Program-made: the position numbers and the translations under genes
Assembly (NCBI RefSeq): GCF_001905505.1
Contig: NZ_LIPG01000004.1
Coordinates: 434,001 to 498,000 of the forward strand
Direction: 5' to 3'
Length of the DNA: 64,000 nucleotides
DNA from: Streptomyces sp. CB02058
Lineage (GTDB): Bacteria > Actinomycetota > Actinomycetes > Streptomycetales > Streptomycetaceae
Shown here: piece after piece, positions 24,284 through 32,024 of the stretch
Position numbering within the stretch: the stretch's first letter is position 1
How the letters are laid out: the number at the start of each line of letters is the position of its first letter
The notes under the pieces: model-generated
What the model was told of the DNA's origin: nothing
Seen by the model: the letters and a program-made list of their open reading frames with translations, nothing else
Database searches by the model: none

Positions 24284-24640
24284 GCGGCAGTACGGCGAAA
24301 GCGTCGGGGACGCGCACGCCCGGAATCCCCGGACGATTCCCCCGGCCGGGACACCGAAAATCAGGACGCCGCCGAAAGCATTACGGATAAAGGGCCGCTC
24401 CTGGACACGAGCGAGATACGAAGAGTGACGACGCGGCGCCGACAGCGTATTCCCGCCGTCACTCTTCGCATTCCGGAACGACCGCAGCCGCACCATCTCC
24501 GCGTACGGACCGCGTCAAGAAGTCCCCCACCCCCGTATGGAGGGCGTCAACAGCGCTGAACACGTGACCGAGCCTGCGGTTTGCTTTTGATCGGCCGCAC
24601 CGGCCGACTCCATCTCATTCACTTCACACAGGAGCTCACG
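24284..24640. other. 357-bp leader region of the kdp locus
   Basis: No protein gene is supported. It includes a perfect 12-bp inverted repeat, CGAAGAGTGACG (24419-24430) with CGTCACTCTTCG (24457-24468), separated by 26 nt, which could be the methyltransferase terminator or part of a kdp leader RNA. The last 40 bases are A/T-richer and end in AGGAGCTCACG before the first small ORF. I could not fit a known riboswitch. Confidence 0.5.
24419..24468. terminator. Long hairpin between methyltransferase and kdp
   Basis: The 12-bp arms pair perfectly and the match extends outward and inward to 15 of 17 positions; the loop is 26 nt. It lies 136 nt past the methyltransferase stop and 173 nt before the first kdp-leader ORF, so either termination or a regulatory RNA fold is possible. 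Confidence 0.45.
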
Positions 24641-24724
24641 ATGGCCGATCTGGCCTTCGTAGCCACCACGATCGCGGTATTCGCACTGGTGGCTCTCATC
24701 GCGAGGGGGGTGACGAAGCTGTGA
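24641..24724 (+). CDS. 27-residue membrane micropeptide upstream of kdpF
   Basis: The ORF encodes MADLAFVATTIAVFALVALI followed by ARGVTKL: one hydrophobic helix (about 4-20) and a basic tail. ATG at 24641 follows AGGAGCTCACG, a strong ribosome site. The stop overlaps the KdpF start in GTGA, so the two are translationally coupled. The layout resembles KdpF itself (a single-helix stabiliser of the KdpFABC complex), suggesting an accessory subunit or leader peptide. I recall similar unnamed ORFs before kdpF in Streptomyces but cannot verify this here. Confidence 0.7.
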   Translation: MADLAFVATTIAVFALVALIARGVTKL

Positions 24725-24810
24725 CCGCCGAGAACATCGTCGGCCTGGTCGTGGCCGTCTCCCTGCTGGTCTACCTCGTCCTCGCACTTGTGTACCCGGA
24801 GAGGTTCTGA
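24721..24810 (+). CDS. kdpF: K+-transporting ATPase subunit KdpF
   Basis: The 29-residue peptide VTAENIVGLVVAVSLLVYLV followed by LALVYPERF matches the usual KdpF size and ends with the typical YPE-R/K-F tail. It forms one transmembrane helix that stabilises the KdpFABC potassium pump. GTG at 24721 overlaps the upstream stop codon. It lies 8 nt before kdpA. Confidence 0.92.
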   Translation: MTAENIVGLVVAVSLLVYLVLALVYPERF

Positions 24811-24818
24811 GCACCGAT

Positions 24819-26483
24819 ATGAGCCCCGTAACAGCGGGTGTGCTTCAGTTGCTCGCGCTGATCGCCGCGCTCGCACTGGCATACCGTCCGCTCGGTGACT
24901 ACATGGCCCGGGTCTACTCCTCCGAAAAGCATTACCGGCCGGAGAAGTGGATTTACCGCGCCATCGGCGCCAACCCTTCGGCCGCGATGCACTGGCCCGC
25001 TTATCTGCGCGGCGTTCTCGCCTTCTCCGCGGTGAGCGTCCTCTTTCTCTACGGCCTCCAGCGGCTCCAGGGTGTCCTGCCCGGTTCGCTCGGTTTCGTG
25101 TCGATCGACCCGGACCAGGCGTTCAACACGGCCGCCTCCTTCGTGGCGAACACCAACTGGCAGTCGTACTACGGCGAACAGGCCATGGGTCACGTCGTGC
25201 AGACCGGCGGCCTCGCGGTGCAGAACTTCGTCTCGGCCGCCGTCGGCATGGCCGTGGCCGTGGCCCTCGTCCGCGGCTTCGCGCGCTCCCGCACCGGCGA
25301 GCTGGGCAACTTCTGGACGGACCTGGTGCGCGGCACCCTGCGCATCCTGCTGCCGATCGCGGTGATCGGCGCGATCGTGCTGGTGGCGTGCGGTGTCATC
25401 CAGAACTTCTCCGGCATCCACGACGTCGGGCAGTTCATGGGCGGCAGCCAGGAGTGGAACGGCGGCGCGGTCGCCTCGCAGGAGGTCATCAAGGAGCTGG
25501 GGACGAACGGCGGCGGTTACTTCAACGCCAACTCCGCCCACCCCTTCGAGAACCCCACCCCGTTCTCCAACCTCTTCGAGATCTTCCTGATCCTGCTCAT
25601 CCCGATCGCGCTGACCCGGACGTTCGGCCGCATGGTCGGCAACCTGCGGCAGGGCTACACGATCCTGGCCACGATGGCCACCATCTGGATCGGGTTCACG
25701 GCCCTGATGATGTGGACCGAGTTCACCCACCACGGCCCGGCGCTGGAGATCGCCGGCGGTGCGATGGAGGGCAAGGAGAGCCGCTTCGGCATCGGCGGAT
25801 CGTCGATCTTCGCCGTGGCGACCACCCTGACGTCGACCGGTGCCGTCAACTCCTTCCACTCCTCGTACACCGGGCTCGGCGGCGGCATCACCATGCTCGG
25901 CATGCAGTTGGGCGAGATCGCGCCGGGCGGTGTCGGTTCCGGGCTCTACGGCATGCTGATCATGGCGATCATCGCGGTGTTCATCGCGGGTCTGATGGTC
26001 GGCCGTACCCCCGAGTACCTCGGCAAGAAGATCGGCACCCGTCAGATCAAGCTCGCGGCGTGCTACATCCTGATCACCCCCGCCCTGGTGCTCTGCTTCA
26101 CCGCGGTGGCGATGGCACTGCCCACTCCGCCCCACTCGATGACCAACAGCGGCGCGCACGGATTCTCCGAGATCCTCTACGCCTACACCTCCGGCGCCAA
26201 CAACAACGGCTCCGCCTTCGCCGGTCTCAACGCCGACACCCAGTGGTTCAACACCACCATCGGCATCGCGATGCTGCTCGGCCGCTTCCTGCCGATCGTC
26301 TTCGTCCTGGCGCTGGCCGGATCGCTCGCCGAGCAGCGTCCCGTGCCGTCCACCGCGGGCACGCTGCGGACCGACAAGCCGCTCTACGCGGGCCTGCTCG
26401 TCGGCACGATCCTCATCATCACCGGACTGACCTACTTCCCGGCCCTGGCGCTGGGTCCGCTCGCCGAAGGACTCGCCTCATGA
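24819..26483 (+). CDS. kdpA: K+-transporting ATPase subunit KdpA
   Basis: The 554-residue, ten-helix membrane protein is the potassium-selective subunit of the high-affinity pump. It shows KdpA landmarks: LGDYMARVYSSEKH near the N terminus, selectivity-filter-like loops NTNWQSYYGEQ and GTNGGGYFNANSAHPFENPT, and TSTGAVNSFHSSY and SGANNNGSAFAGL further on. Length is normal. It overlaps kdpB in ATGA at 26480. Confidence 0.98.
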   Translation: MSPVTAGVLQLLALIAALALAYRPLGDYMARVYSSEKHYRPEKWIYRAIGANPSAAMHWPAYLRGVLAFSAVSVLFLYGLQRLQGVLPGSLGFVSIDPDQAFNTAASFVANTNWQSYYGEQAMGHVVQTGGLAVQNFVSAAVGMAVAVALVRGFARSRTGELGNFWTDLVRGTLRILLPIAVIGAIVLVACGVIQNFSGIHDVGQFMGGSQEWNGGAVASQEVIKELGTNGGGYFNANSAHPFENPTPFSNLFEIFLILLIPIALTRTFGRMVGNLRQGYTILATMATIWIGFTALMMWTEFTHHGPALEIAGGAMEGKESRFGIGGSSIFAVATTLTSTGAVNSFHSSYTGLGGGITMLGMQLGEIAPGGVGSGLYGMLIMAIIAVFIAGLMVGRTPEYLGKKIGTRQIKLAACYILITPALVLCFTAVAMALPTPPHSMTNSGAHGFSEILYAYTSGANNNGSAFAGLNADTQWFNTTIGIAMLLGRFLPIVFVLALAGSLAEQRPVPSTAGTLRTDKPLYAGLLVGTILIITGLTYFPALALGPLAEGLAS

Positions 26484-28573
26484 GCAGTCTCACCCCCACC
26501 CGTGCCCCGCACGAAGACCTGTCCGGCGCCAGCGCGTCAGGCCAGGTCGGCGGGGGGCTCTTCGACCCGAAGCAGCTGCTCAGGTCCCTTCCGGACGCGG
26601 CGCGGAAGCTCGATCCGCGCGTCATGGTCAAGTCCCCCGTCATGTTCGTCGTGCTCGTCGGCTCCGTGGTCACCACCCTGCTGGCGCTCCGGGATCCGGG
26701 CGACTGGTTCGGCTGGGCCATCACCGCCTGGCTGTGGCTGACCACGCTCTTCGCCAACCTCGCCGAGGCCGTCGCGGAGGGCCGCGGCAAGGCCCAGGCC
26801 GACACCCTGCGCAAGGCCAAGACCGACACGCTCGCCCGCCGTCTCGAGGGCGGTGCCGAGGTGGAGGTGCCCGGCACCGAGCTGCGTATCGGAGACCTGG
26901 TCGTCTGCGAGGCCGGCGACATCATCCCCGGCGACGGTGACGTGGCCGAGGGCGTCGCATCGGTGGACGAGTCGGCCATCACGGGCGAGTCCGCCCCGGT
27001 CATCCGGGAGTCCGGCGGCGACCGCAGTGCCGTCACCGGCGGTACGAAGGTGCTGTCCGACCGGATCGTCGTCAGGATCACCACCAAGCCGGGCGAGACC
27101 TTCATCGACCGGATGATCGCCCTCGTCGAGGGCGCGGCACGGCAGAAGACCCCCAACGAGATCGCGCTCAACATCCTGCTGGCGTCGCTGACCATCGTCT
27201 TCCTGCTCGCCGTCGTGACGCTCCAGCCGTTCGCGGTCTACGCCGGTGCCCGGCAGTCGATGATCGTGCTCACCGCACTGCTGGTCTGTCTGATCCCGAC
27301 GACCATCGGCGCGCTCCTCTCCGCGATCGGCATCGCGGGCATGGACCGGCTCGTCCAGCGCAACGTCCTGGCCATGTCGGGCCGCGCGGTGGAGGCGGCG
27401 GGCGACGTCTCGACGCTGCTGCTCGACAAGACCGGCACGATCACGCTCGGAAACCGCCAGGCCGCCGCGTTCATCCCCGTACGGGGAGCGACCGAGGCCG
27501 AACTGGCCGACGCCGCGCAGCTGTCGTCGCTGGCCGACGAGACACCCGAGGGCCGCTCGATCGTGGTGCTCGCGAAGGAGAAGTACGGCCTGCGCGAACG
27601 CCATCAGGGTGAGCTCGCCGACGCGACCTGGGTCGCCTTCACGGCTCAGACCCGTATGTCGGGGGTGGACCTGGAGGGTCAGAAGGCCCGCAAGGGCGCG
27701 TCCGGTTCGGTGATCGCGTGGGTGAGGGAGCGGGGCGGCCAGGTCGCCGATGACGCCGGCGCGCTCGCCGACCGGATCTCCCAAGCCGGCGGCACACCGC
27801 TTCTGGTCGCCGTCGAGGACTCCGAGGGCGCCCGCGTCCTGGGTGTCGTCCACCTCAAGGACGTCGTCAAGGACGGCATGCGGGAGCGGTTCGACGAGCT
27901 GCGCCGGATGGGCATCAAGACCGTCATGATCACGGGCGACAACCCGCTGACCGCCAAGGCGATCGCCGAGGAGGCGGGGGTGGACGACTTCCTCGCGGAG
28001 GCCACCCCCGAGGACAAGATGGCCCTCATCAAGCGGGAGCAGGCGGGCGGCAAGCTCGTCGCGATGACGGGTGACGGCACCAACGACGCCCCCGCGCTCG
28101 CCCAGGCGGACGTCGGCGTGGCCATGAACACCGGCACCTCGGCCGCGAAGGAGGCCGGGAACATGGTGGACCTGGACTCCAACCCCACGAAGCTCATCGA
28201 GATCGTCGAGATCGGCAAGCAGCTCCTCATCACCCGGGGCGCCCTGACCACCTTCTCGATCGCCAACGACGTCGCGAAGTACTTCGCGATCATCCCGGCG
28301 ATGTTCGCGGTGGTCCACCCCGGTCTGGACAAGCTCAACGTGATGGGCCTCGCGTCACCGGAGTCCGCGATCCTGTCGGCCGTCATCTTCAACGCGCTGA
28401 TCATCATCGCCCTCGTACCGCTCGCCCTCAAGGGTGTCCGCTACCGGCCGACCAGCGCCGACAGAATGCTCCGCCGCAATCTCGGGATCTACGGGCTGGG
28501 CGGCCTGATCGCCCCGTTCATCGGCATCAAGATCATCGATCTGCTCATCTCCCTCATTCCCGGGCTCTCCTGA
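26480..28573 (+). CDS. kdpB: K+-transporting ATPase subunit KdpB
   Basis: The 697-residue P-type ATPase couples ATP hydrolysis to potassium uptake through KdpA. Motifs are intact: actuator ITGESAPV, phosphorylation site LLDKTGTITLGN, MITGDNPLTAK and hinge MTGDGTNDAPALAQADVGVA. The serine of TGES, which is phosphorylated to inhibit some Kdp pumps, is present. The N-terminal segment before the first helix is long (about 50 residues). Start overlaps the kdpA stop; kdpC follows after 21 nt. Confidence 0.98.
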   Translation: MSSLTPTRAPHEDLSGASASGQVGGGLFDPKQLLRSLPDAARKLDPRVMVKSPVMFVVLVGSVVTTLLALRDPGDWFGWAITAWLWLTTLFANLAEAVAEGRGKAQADTLRKAKTDTLARRLEGGAEVEVPGTELRIGDLVVCEAGDIIPGDGDVAEGVASVDESAITGESAPVIRESGGDRSAVTGGTKVLSDRIVVRITTKPGETFIDRMIALVEGAARQKTPNEIALNILLASLTIVFLLAVVTLQPFAVYAGARQSMIVLTALLVCLIPTTIGALLSAIGIAGMDRLVQRNVLAMSGRAVEAAGDVSTLLLDKTGTITLGNRQAAAFIPVRGATEAELADAAQLSSLADETPEGRSIVVLAKEKYGLRERHQGELADATWVAFTAQTRMSGVDLEGQKARKGASGSVIAWVRERGGQVADDAGALADRISQAGGTPLLVAVEDSEGARVLGVVHLKDVVKDGMRERFDELRRMGIKTVMITGDNPLTAKAIAEEAGVDDFLAEATPEDKMALIKREQAGGKLVAMTGDGTNDAPALAQADVGVAMNTGTSAAKEAGNMVDLDSNPTKLIEIVEIGKQLLITRGALTTFSIANDVAKYFAIIPAMFAVVHPGLDKLNVMGLASPESAILSAVIFNALIIIALVPLALKGVRYRPTSADRMLRRNLGIYGLGGLIAPFIGIKIIDLLISLIPGLS

Positions 28574-28594
28574 CCCAGAAACGGCTGATCAGCC

Positions 28595-29272
28595 ATGAAC
28601 ACCTCACTCAAGAACACCGCCCGGCTGCTGGGGGCGGGGCTGCGCGCCCTCCTCGTCCTGACCGTCGTCTGCGGCGTCCTCTACCCGCTCGCCGTCACGG
28701 GCGTCGCGCAGGCGCTCTTCCACGACAAGGCCAACGGTTCCGAGATCACCGACGCGAGCGGGCGCACCGTCGGGTCGTCGCTGATCGGGCAGACCTACAA
28801 CCTGCCGAAGCAGAACCCCGACGACCCGGAGGAGGCGGCGAGGCCGGATCTGAAGTGGTTCCAGCCGCGCCCCTCCAACGGCCTGGGCAGCAACAGCGTC
28901 AACCTCCAGTACTCGCTGATCCTCTCCGGCGCCACCAACCGGGCCGCGGACAACACGGAGCTGGTGGAGTGGGTCACGGACGCGAAGGCGGCCGTCGTGG
29001 CGGACAACTCCGTCCCGGGCTACACGGTCCGGCCGCAGGACGTGCCCGCTGACGCCGTCACCTCCTCCGGCTCGGGCCTCGACCCTGACATCTCCCCGGC
29101 CTACGCCGAGCTCCAGGTCCACCGCGTCGCCCAGCGCAACGGCCTTCCCGTGGAGCAGGTCGCGAATCTCGTGTCCGAGCACACCGAGGGCCGCATGCTC
29201 GGCTTCATGGGCGAGCCCCGGGTCAACGTCCTGGAGCTCAACACCGCGCTCAAGGACCTCGGCAAGGGCTGA
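28595..29272 (+). CDS. kdpC: K+-transporting ATPase subunit KdpC
   Basis: The 225-residue protein has one N-terminal helix (about 15-40) and a periplasmic-type domain with conserved GSSLIGQ, FQPRPS, GSGLDPDISPAYAELQVHRV and GFMGEPRVNVLELN. It completes the KdpFABC complex. No kdpD or kdpE gene lies on either side within the window, so the sensor pair must be elsewhere or absent. A very strong hairpin follows 16 nt after the stop. Confidence 0.97.
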   Translation: MNTSLKNTARLLGAGLRALLVLTVVCGVLYPLAVTGVAQALFHDKANGSEITDASGRTVGSSLIGQTYNLPKQNPDDPEEAARPDLKWFQPRPSNGLGSNSVNLQYSLILSGATNRAADNTELVEWVTDAKAAVVADNSVPGYTVRPQDVPADAVTSSGSGLDPDISPAYAELQVHRVAQRNGLPVEQVANLVSEHTEGRMLGFMGEPRVNVLELNTALKDLGKG

Positions 29273-29288
29273 CAGCCCGCACGGGTCC

Positions 29289-29342
29289 ACGACGAACGAC
29301 GGCCACCGCGCATCGGGATGCGCGGTGGCCGTCGTTCGTCGT
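29289..29342 (+). terminator. 26-bp perfect stem terminator after kdpC
   Basis: Arms 29289-29314 and 29317-29342 are perfectly complementary with only GG between; in RNA the top pair would open to a 4-nt loop. It begins 16 nt after the kdpC stop. The stem is unusually long for an intrinsic terminator, and no T-run follows. Confidence 0.92.
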
Positions 29343-29362
29343 ATCCGGAACCGAAATTACAC

Positions 29363-29373
29363 CGAAACTTTCG
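29363..29373. promoter_or_regulatory. CGAAACTTTCG xylanase operator-like palindrome
   Basis: An 11-bp palindrome 386 bp upstream of the xylanase ATG. The same CGAAA half-site occurs 11 bp upstream, and short CGAAA-type palindromes are known from xylanase promoters in Streptomyces. The regulator is not in this window. Confidence 0.6.
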
Positions 29374-29498
29374 AACTACTTAGCCCCTCAAACCGATCGA
29401 CATTCTCTCGCCCGTTTGCATTTCAGTGAGCCAACACCGAGCAACCATTCTACTGAACTGCAGGAATGCAATGACGTTGTGCTCGCCCCTACATCGAC

Positions 29499-29522
29499 GC
29501 TTTCGTAATCTCTGCCGAAAGC
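29499..29522. promoter_or_regulatory. Spaced GCTTTCG-N10-CGAAAGC dyad
   Basis: Perfect 7-bp arms (29499-29505, 29516-29522) 10 bp apart, containing two outward CGAAA boxes, between the 29363 palindrome and the xylanase gene. Confidence 0.5.
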
Positions 29523-29759
29523 ATTGACAGCCGCCAGGGCCAGATCAACACTGTTCGCCGTCGACAGACCTCAACCACTGTCGATCCGGGCCCACTTGAG
29601 CCCGGCACTCCGGCAGGGTTCCGCTCGATCGACGCACCGCCGACGCACCGAACGACGCGTGGTCCGACGTCAGCCGCACACGCACCGGCACCCCGCGGAG
29701 GGCGTCCCGTGCCGCCCGGAACCCGGCCGGCCCCACGAGGAAGAGGAGGAAAGCCGCAC

Positions 29760-30758
29760 ATGAACGACGCACCCGCACGGTCGACGAGCCGTACGAGCAG
29801 CAGGTTCAGACGGTTCGTCCGCAATGCCTTCGCCCTGGCGATGGCCACCGTGGCCGTCCTGGCACTGCCCGGCACCGCCAACGCCGACACGGTCGTGAAC
29901 TCCAACCAGACCGGCACCGACAACGGCTACTACTACTCCTTCTGGACCGACAGCCCCGGCTCGGTCTCGATGAACCTGGCGTCCGCGGGCAGCTACAGCA
30001 CCTCGTGGAGCAACACCGGGAACTTCGTGGCCGGGAAGGGCTGGAGCACCGGCGGCCGCAGGAGCGTGACCTACTCGGGCACCTTCAACCCGTCGGGCAA
30101 CGCCTATCTGACGCTGTACGGCTGGTCGACGAACCCGCTGGTGGAGTACTACATCGTCGACAACTGGGGCACCTACCGCCCGACCGGCACGTTCAAGGGC
30201 ACCGTCACCAGCGACGGCGGCACGTACGACATCTACGAGACGACGCGCGTCAACGCACCGTCCATCGAAGGCACCAAGACGTTCAAGCAGTTCTGGAGCG
30301 TCCGGCAGTCGAAGCGCACCGGCGGCACCATCACCACCGGTAACCACTTCGACGCGTGGGCCCGCTACGGAATGAACCTGGGCACCTTCAACTACATGAT
30401 CATGGCCACCGAGGGCTACCAGAGCAGCGGCAACTCCAATATCACCGTGGGCAGTTCCTCCGGCGGTGGCGGCACCGGCGGAGGGGGCGGCGGAGGCTGC
30501 ACCGCCACCGTGACGGCGGGCGAGAAGTGGAGCGACCGCTACAACCTGAACGTCGCGGTCACCGGCTCCAGCAACTGGACCGTCACCATGAACGTCCCCT
30601 CCCCCGCCAAGGTCCTCTCCACCTGGAACACCACCGCGAGCTACCCCAGCTCCCAGGTCCTCACCGCCAAACCCAACGGCAACGGCAACAACTGGGGCGC
30701 CACCATCCAGGCCAACGGCAACTGGACCTGGCCCACCGTCTCCTGCACCGCCGGCTGA
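29760..30758 (+). CDS. xlnB: Secreted GH11 endo-1,4-beta-xylanase with CBM2
   Basis: The 332-residue protein has a signal peptide ending TANA|DTVV (cleavage after 42), a GH11 jelly-roll (about 43-230) with catalytic Glu129 (NPLVEYYIVDNWG) and Glu218 (MATEGYQSSG), a glycine linker (GGGGTGGGGGGG), and a C-terminal CBM2 bounded by Cys247 and Cys329. It cuts internal xylan bonds outside the cell. ATG at 29760 follows AGGAGGAAAG. Gene order and architecture match the xlnB-axeA pair of Streptomyces lividans, hence the symbol. The CBM sequence is identical to that of the next gene. Confidence 0.93.
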   Translation: MNDAPARSTSRTSSRFRRFVRNAFALAMATVAVLALPGTANADTVVNSNQTGTDNGYYYSFWTDSPGSVSMNLASAGSYSTSWSNTGNFVAGKGWSTGGRRSVTYSGTFNPSGNAYLTLYGWSTNPLVEYYIVDNWGTYRPTGTFKGTVTSDGGTYDIYETTRVNAPSIEGTKTFKQFWSVRQSKRTGGTITTGNHFDAWARYGMNLGTFNYMIMATEGYQSSGNSNITVGSSSGGGGTGGGGGGGCTATVTAGEKWSDRYNLNVAVTGSSNWTVTMNVPSPAKVLSTWNTTASYPSSQVLTAKPNGNGNNWGATIQANGNWTWPTVSCTAG

Positions 30759-30813
30759 CCCACCACCACCCACCACCCGGGGGCGGCGGCCCCACACGCC
30801 GCCCCGCTTCCGG
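30523..30813. repeat. 291-bp perfect direct repeat, copy 1 (CBM2 and 3' flank)
   Basis: Identical base for base, as read, to 31608-31898 (offset 1085). It covers most of the CBM2 codons, the stop codon and about 55 bp of 3' flank including the terminator hairpin, and ends where the two sequences diverge after CTTCCGG. Confidence 0.95.
30780..30805 (+). terminator. Hairpin after the xylanase gene
   Basis: GGGGCGGCG (30780-30788) and CGCCGCCCC (30797-30805) form a 9-bp stem with an 8-nt loop, 22 nt past the stop. The esterase gene starts only 49 nt later, so readthrough is possible. The same hairpin recurs in copy 2 of the repeat. Confidence 0.7.
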
Positions 30814-30853
30814 ACCCGCCGATGCCCCACCTGGACGAGGAGGACCCACCCCC

Positions 30854-31843
30854 ATGCAGACCACCCCGCGTCTGTCCGTACGATCCGCGGTCACGGCACT
30901 GTCCGTGGCCGCCCTGACCGCGACGGCCGCCGTCGCCGTCGACACCGCCCCCTCGCACGCCGCCACCGCCGCCGCCTGCAACGGGTACGTCGGCCTCACC
31001 TTCGACGACGGCCCGTCGGGCAGCACCCCGGGGCTGCTCAACGCCCTCAAGCAGAACGGGCTGCGGGCCACGATGTTCAACCAGGGCCAGTACGCCGCCG
31101 CCAACCCGGCCCAGGTCAAGGCCCAGGTCGACGCGGGGATGTGGGTCGCGAACCACAGCTACACCCACCCGCATCTGACCCAGCTGAGCCAGGCGCAGAT
31201 CGACTCCGAGATCTCGCGCACCCAGCAGGCCGTCGCCGCAGGTGGGGGCGGTACGCCGAAGCTGTTCCGCCCTCCCTACGGTGAGACCAACGCGACGGTG
31301 CAGTCGGTCGCCGCCAAGTACGGTCTGACGCAGGTGATCTGGGACGTCGACTCGCAGGACTGGAACAACGCGAGCACCGACGCCATCGTGCAGGCCAACG
31401 CGCGGCTCACCGACGGCCAGGTCATCCTCATGCACGACTGGCCGGCCAACACGCTCGCCGCGATCCCGCGCATCGCCCAGGGCCTGGCGAGCCGAGGACT
31501 CTGCGCGGGCATGATCTCCCCGCAGACCGGGCGCGCCGTGGCGCCCGACAGCGGCGGCACCGGCGGGGGCGGCACCGGGAGCTGCACCGCCACCCTGACC
31601 GCCGGCCAGAAGTGGAGCGACCGCTACAACCTGAACGTCGCGGTCACCGGCTCCAGCAACTGGACCGTCACCATGAACGTCCCCTCCCCCGCCAAGGTCC
31701 TCTCCACCTGGAACACCACCGCGAGCTACCCCAGCTCCCAGGTCCTCACCGCCAAACCCAACGGCAACGGCAACAACTGGGGCGCCACCATCCAGGCCAA
31801 CGGCAACTGGACCTGGCCCACCGTCTCCTGCACCGCCGGCTGA
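30854..31843 (+). CDS. axeA: Secreted CE4 acetyl-xylan esterase with CBM2
   Basis: The 329-residue protein has a signal peptide (to about residue 37, SHAATA), a NodB/CE4 deacetylase domain with metal-site Asp51-Asp52 in LTFDDGPSG, His101 and His105 in NHSYTHPHL, RPPYGETNA and ILMHDW, a short glycine linker, and a C-terminal CBM2 identical to that of the xylanase. It removes acetyl groups from xylan so that the neighbouring xylanase can reach the backbone. ATG at 30854 follows GAGGAGGACC. The symbol reflects the S. lividans xlnB-axeA arrangement. Confidence 0.92.
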   Translation: MQTTPRLSVRSAVTALSVAALTATAAVAVDTAPSHAATAAACNGYVGLTFDDGPSGSTPGLLNALKQNGLRATMFNQGQYAAANPAQVKAQVDAGMWVANHSYTHPHLTQLSQAQIDSEISRTQQAVAAGGGGTPKLFRPPYGETNATVQSVAAKYGLTQVIWDVDSQDWNNASTDAIVQANARLTDGQVILMHDWPANTLAAIPRIAQGLASRGLCAGMISPQTGRAVAPDSGGTGGGGTGSCTATLTAGQKWSDRYNLNVAVTGSSNWTVTMNVPSPAKVLSTWNTTASYPSSQVLTAKPNGNGNNWGATIQANGNWTWPTVSCTAG

Positions 31844-31898
31844 CCCACCACCACCCACCACCCGGGGGCGGCGGCCCCACACGCCGCCCCGCTTCCGG
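31608..31898. repeat. 291-bp perfect direct repeat, copy 2 (CBM2 and 3' flank)
   Basis: Identical to 30523-30813, covering the esterase CBM2, its stop codon and the 3' flank with hairpin. The identity beyond the stop codon indicates recent duplication or gene conversion rather than selection on protein alone. Confidence 0.95.
31865..31890 (+). terminator. Hairpin after the esterase gene
   Basis: The same 9-bp stem as at 30780-30805, carried within the 291-bp repeat, 22 nt past the esterase stop. Confidence 0.75.
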
Positions 31899-32024
31899 CC
31901 GGTGGACCGAAACTTTATCCGTCTCCTGCCCGCGAGTTGGCTCTCCCCGGCCCGTTCACCGCTCGGGTTCCCTATTCTGTTCGAAAGCTGATCATCCGCA
32001 GTTGCGCACACCCAGGAGTCCGCC

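Larger units (their letters stand above)
29343..29759. other. 417-bp upstream region of the xylanase gene
   Basis: A lower-GC region without a gene. It holds CGAAA-type elements: CGAAA at 29352, the palindrome CGAAACTTTCG at 29363-29373, and GCTTTCG/CGAAAGC at 29499-29522. CGAAA boxes upstream of Streptomyces xylanase genes are known control elements. The ribosome site AGGAGGAAAG lies just before the start at 29760. Confidence 0.6.

Noticed and set aside
24284..24640. Possible c-di-AMP (ydaO-type) riboswitch before kdp
   Set aside because: I could not align the region to the ydaO core by eye; only a simple hairpin is certain.
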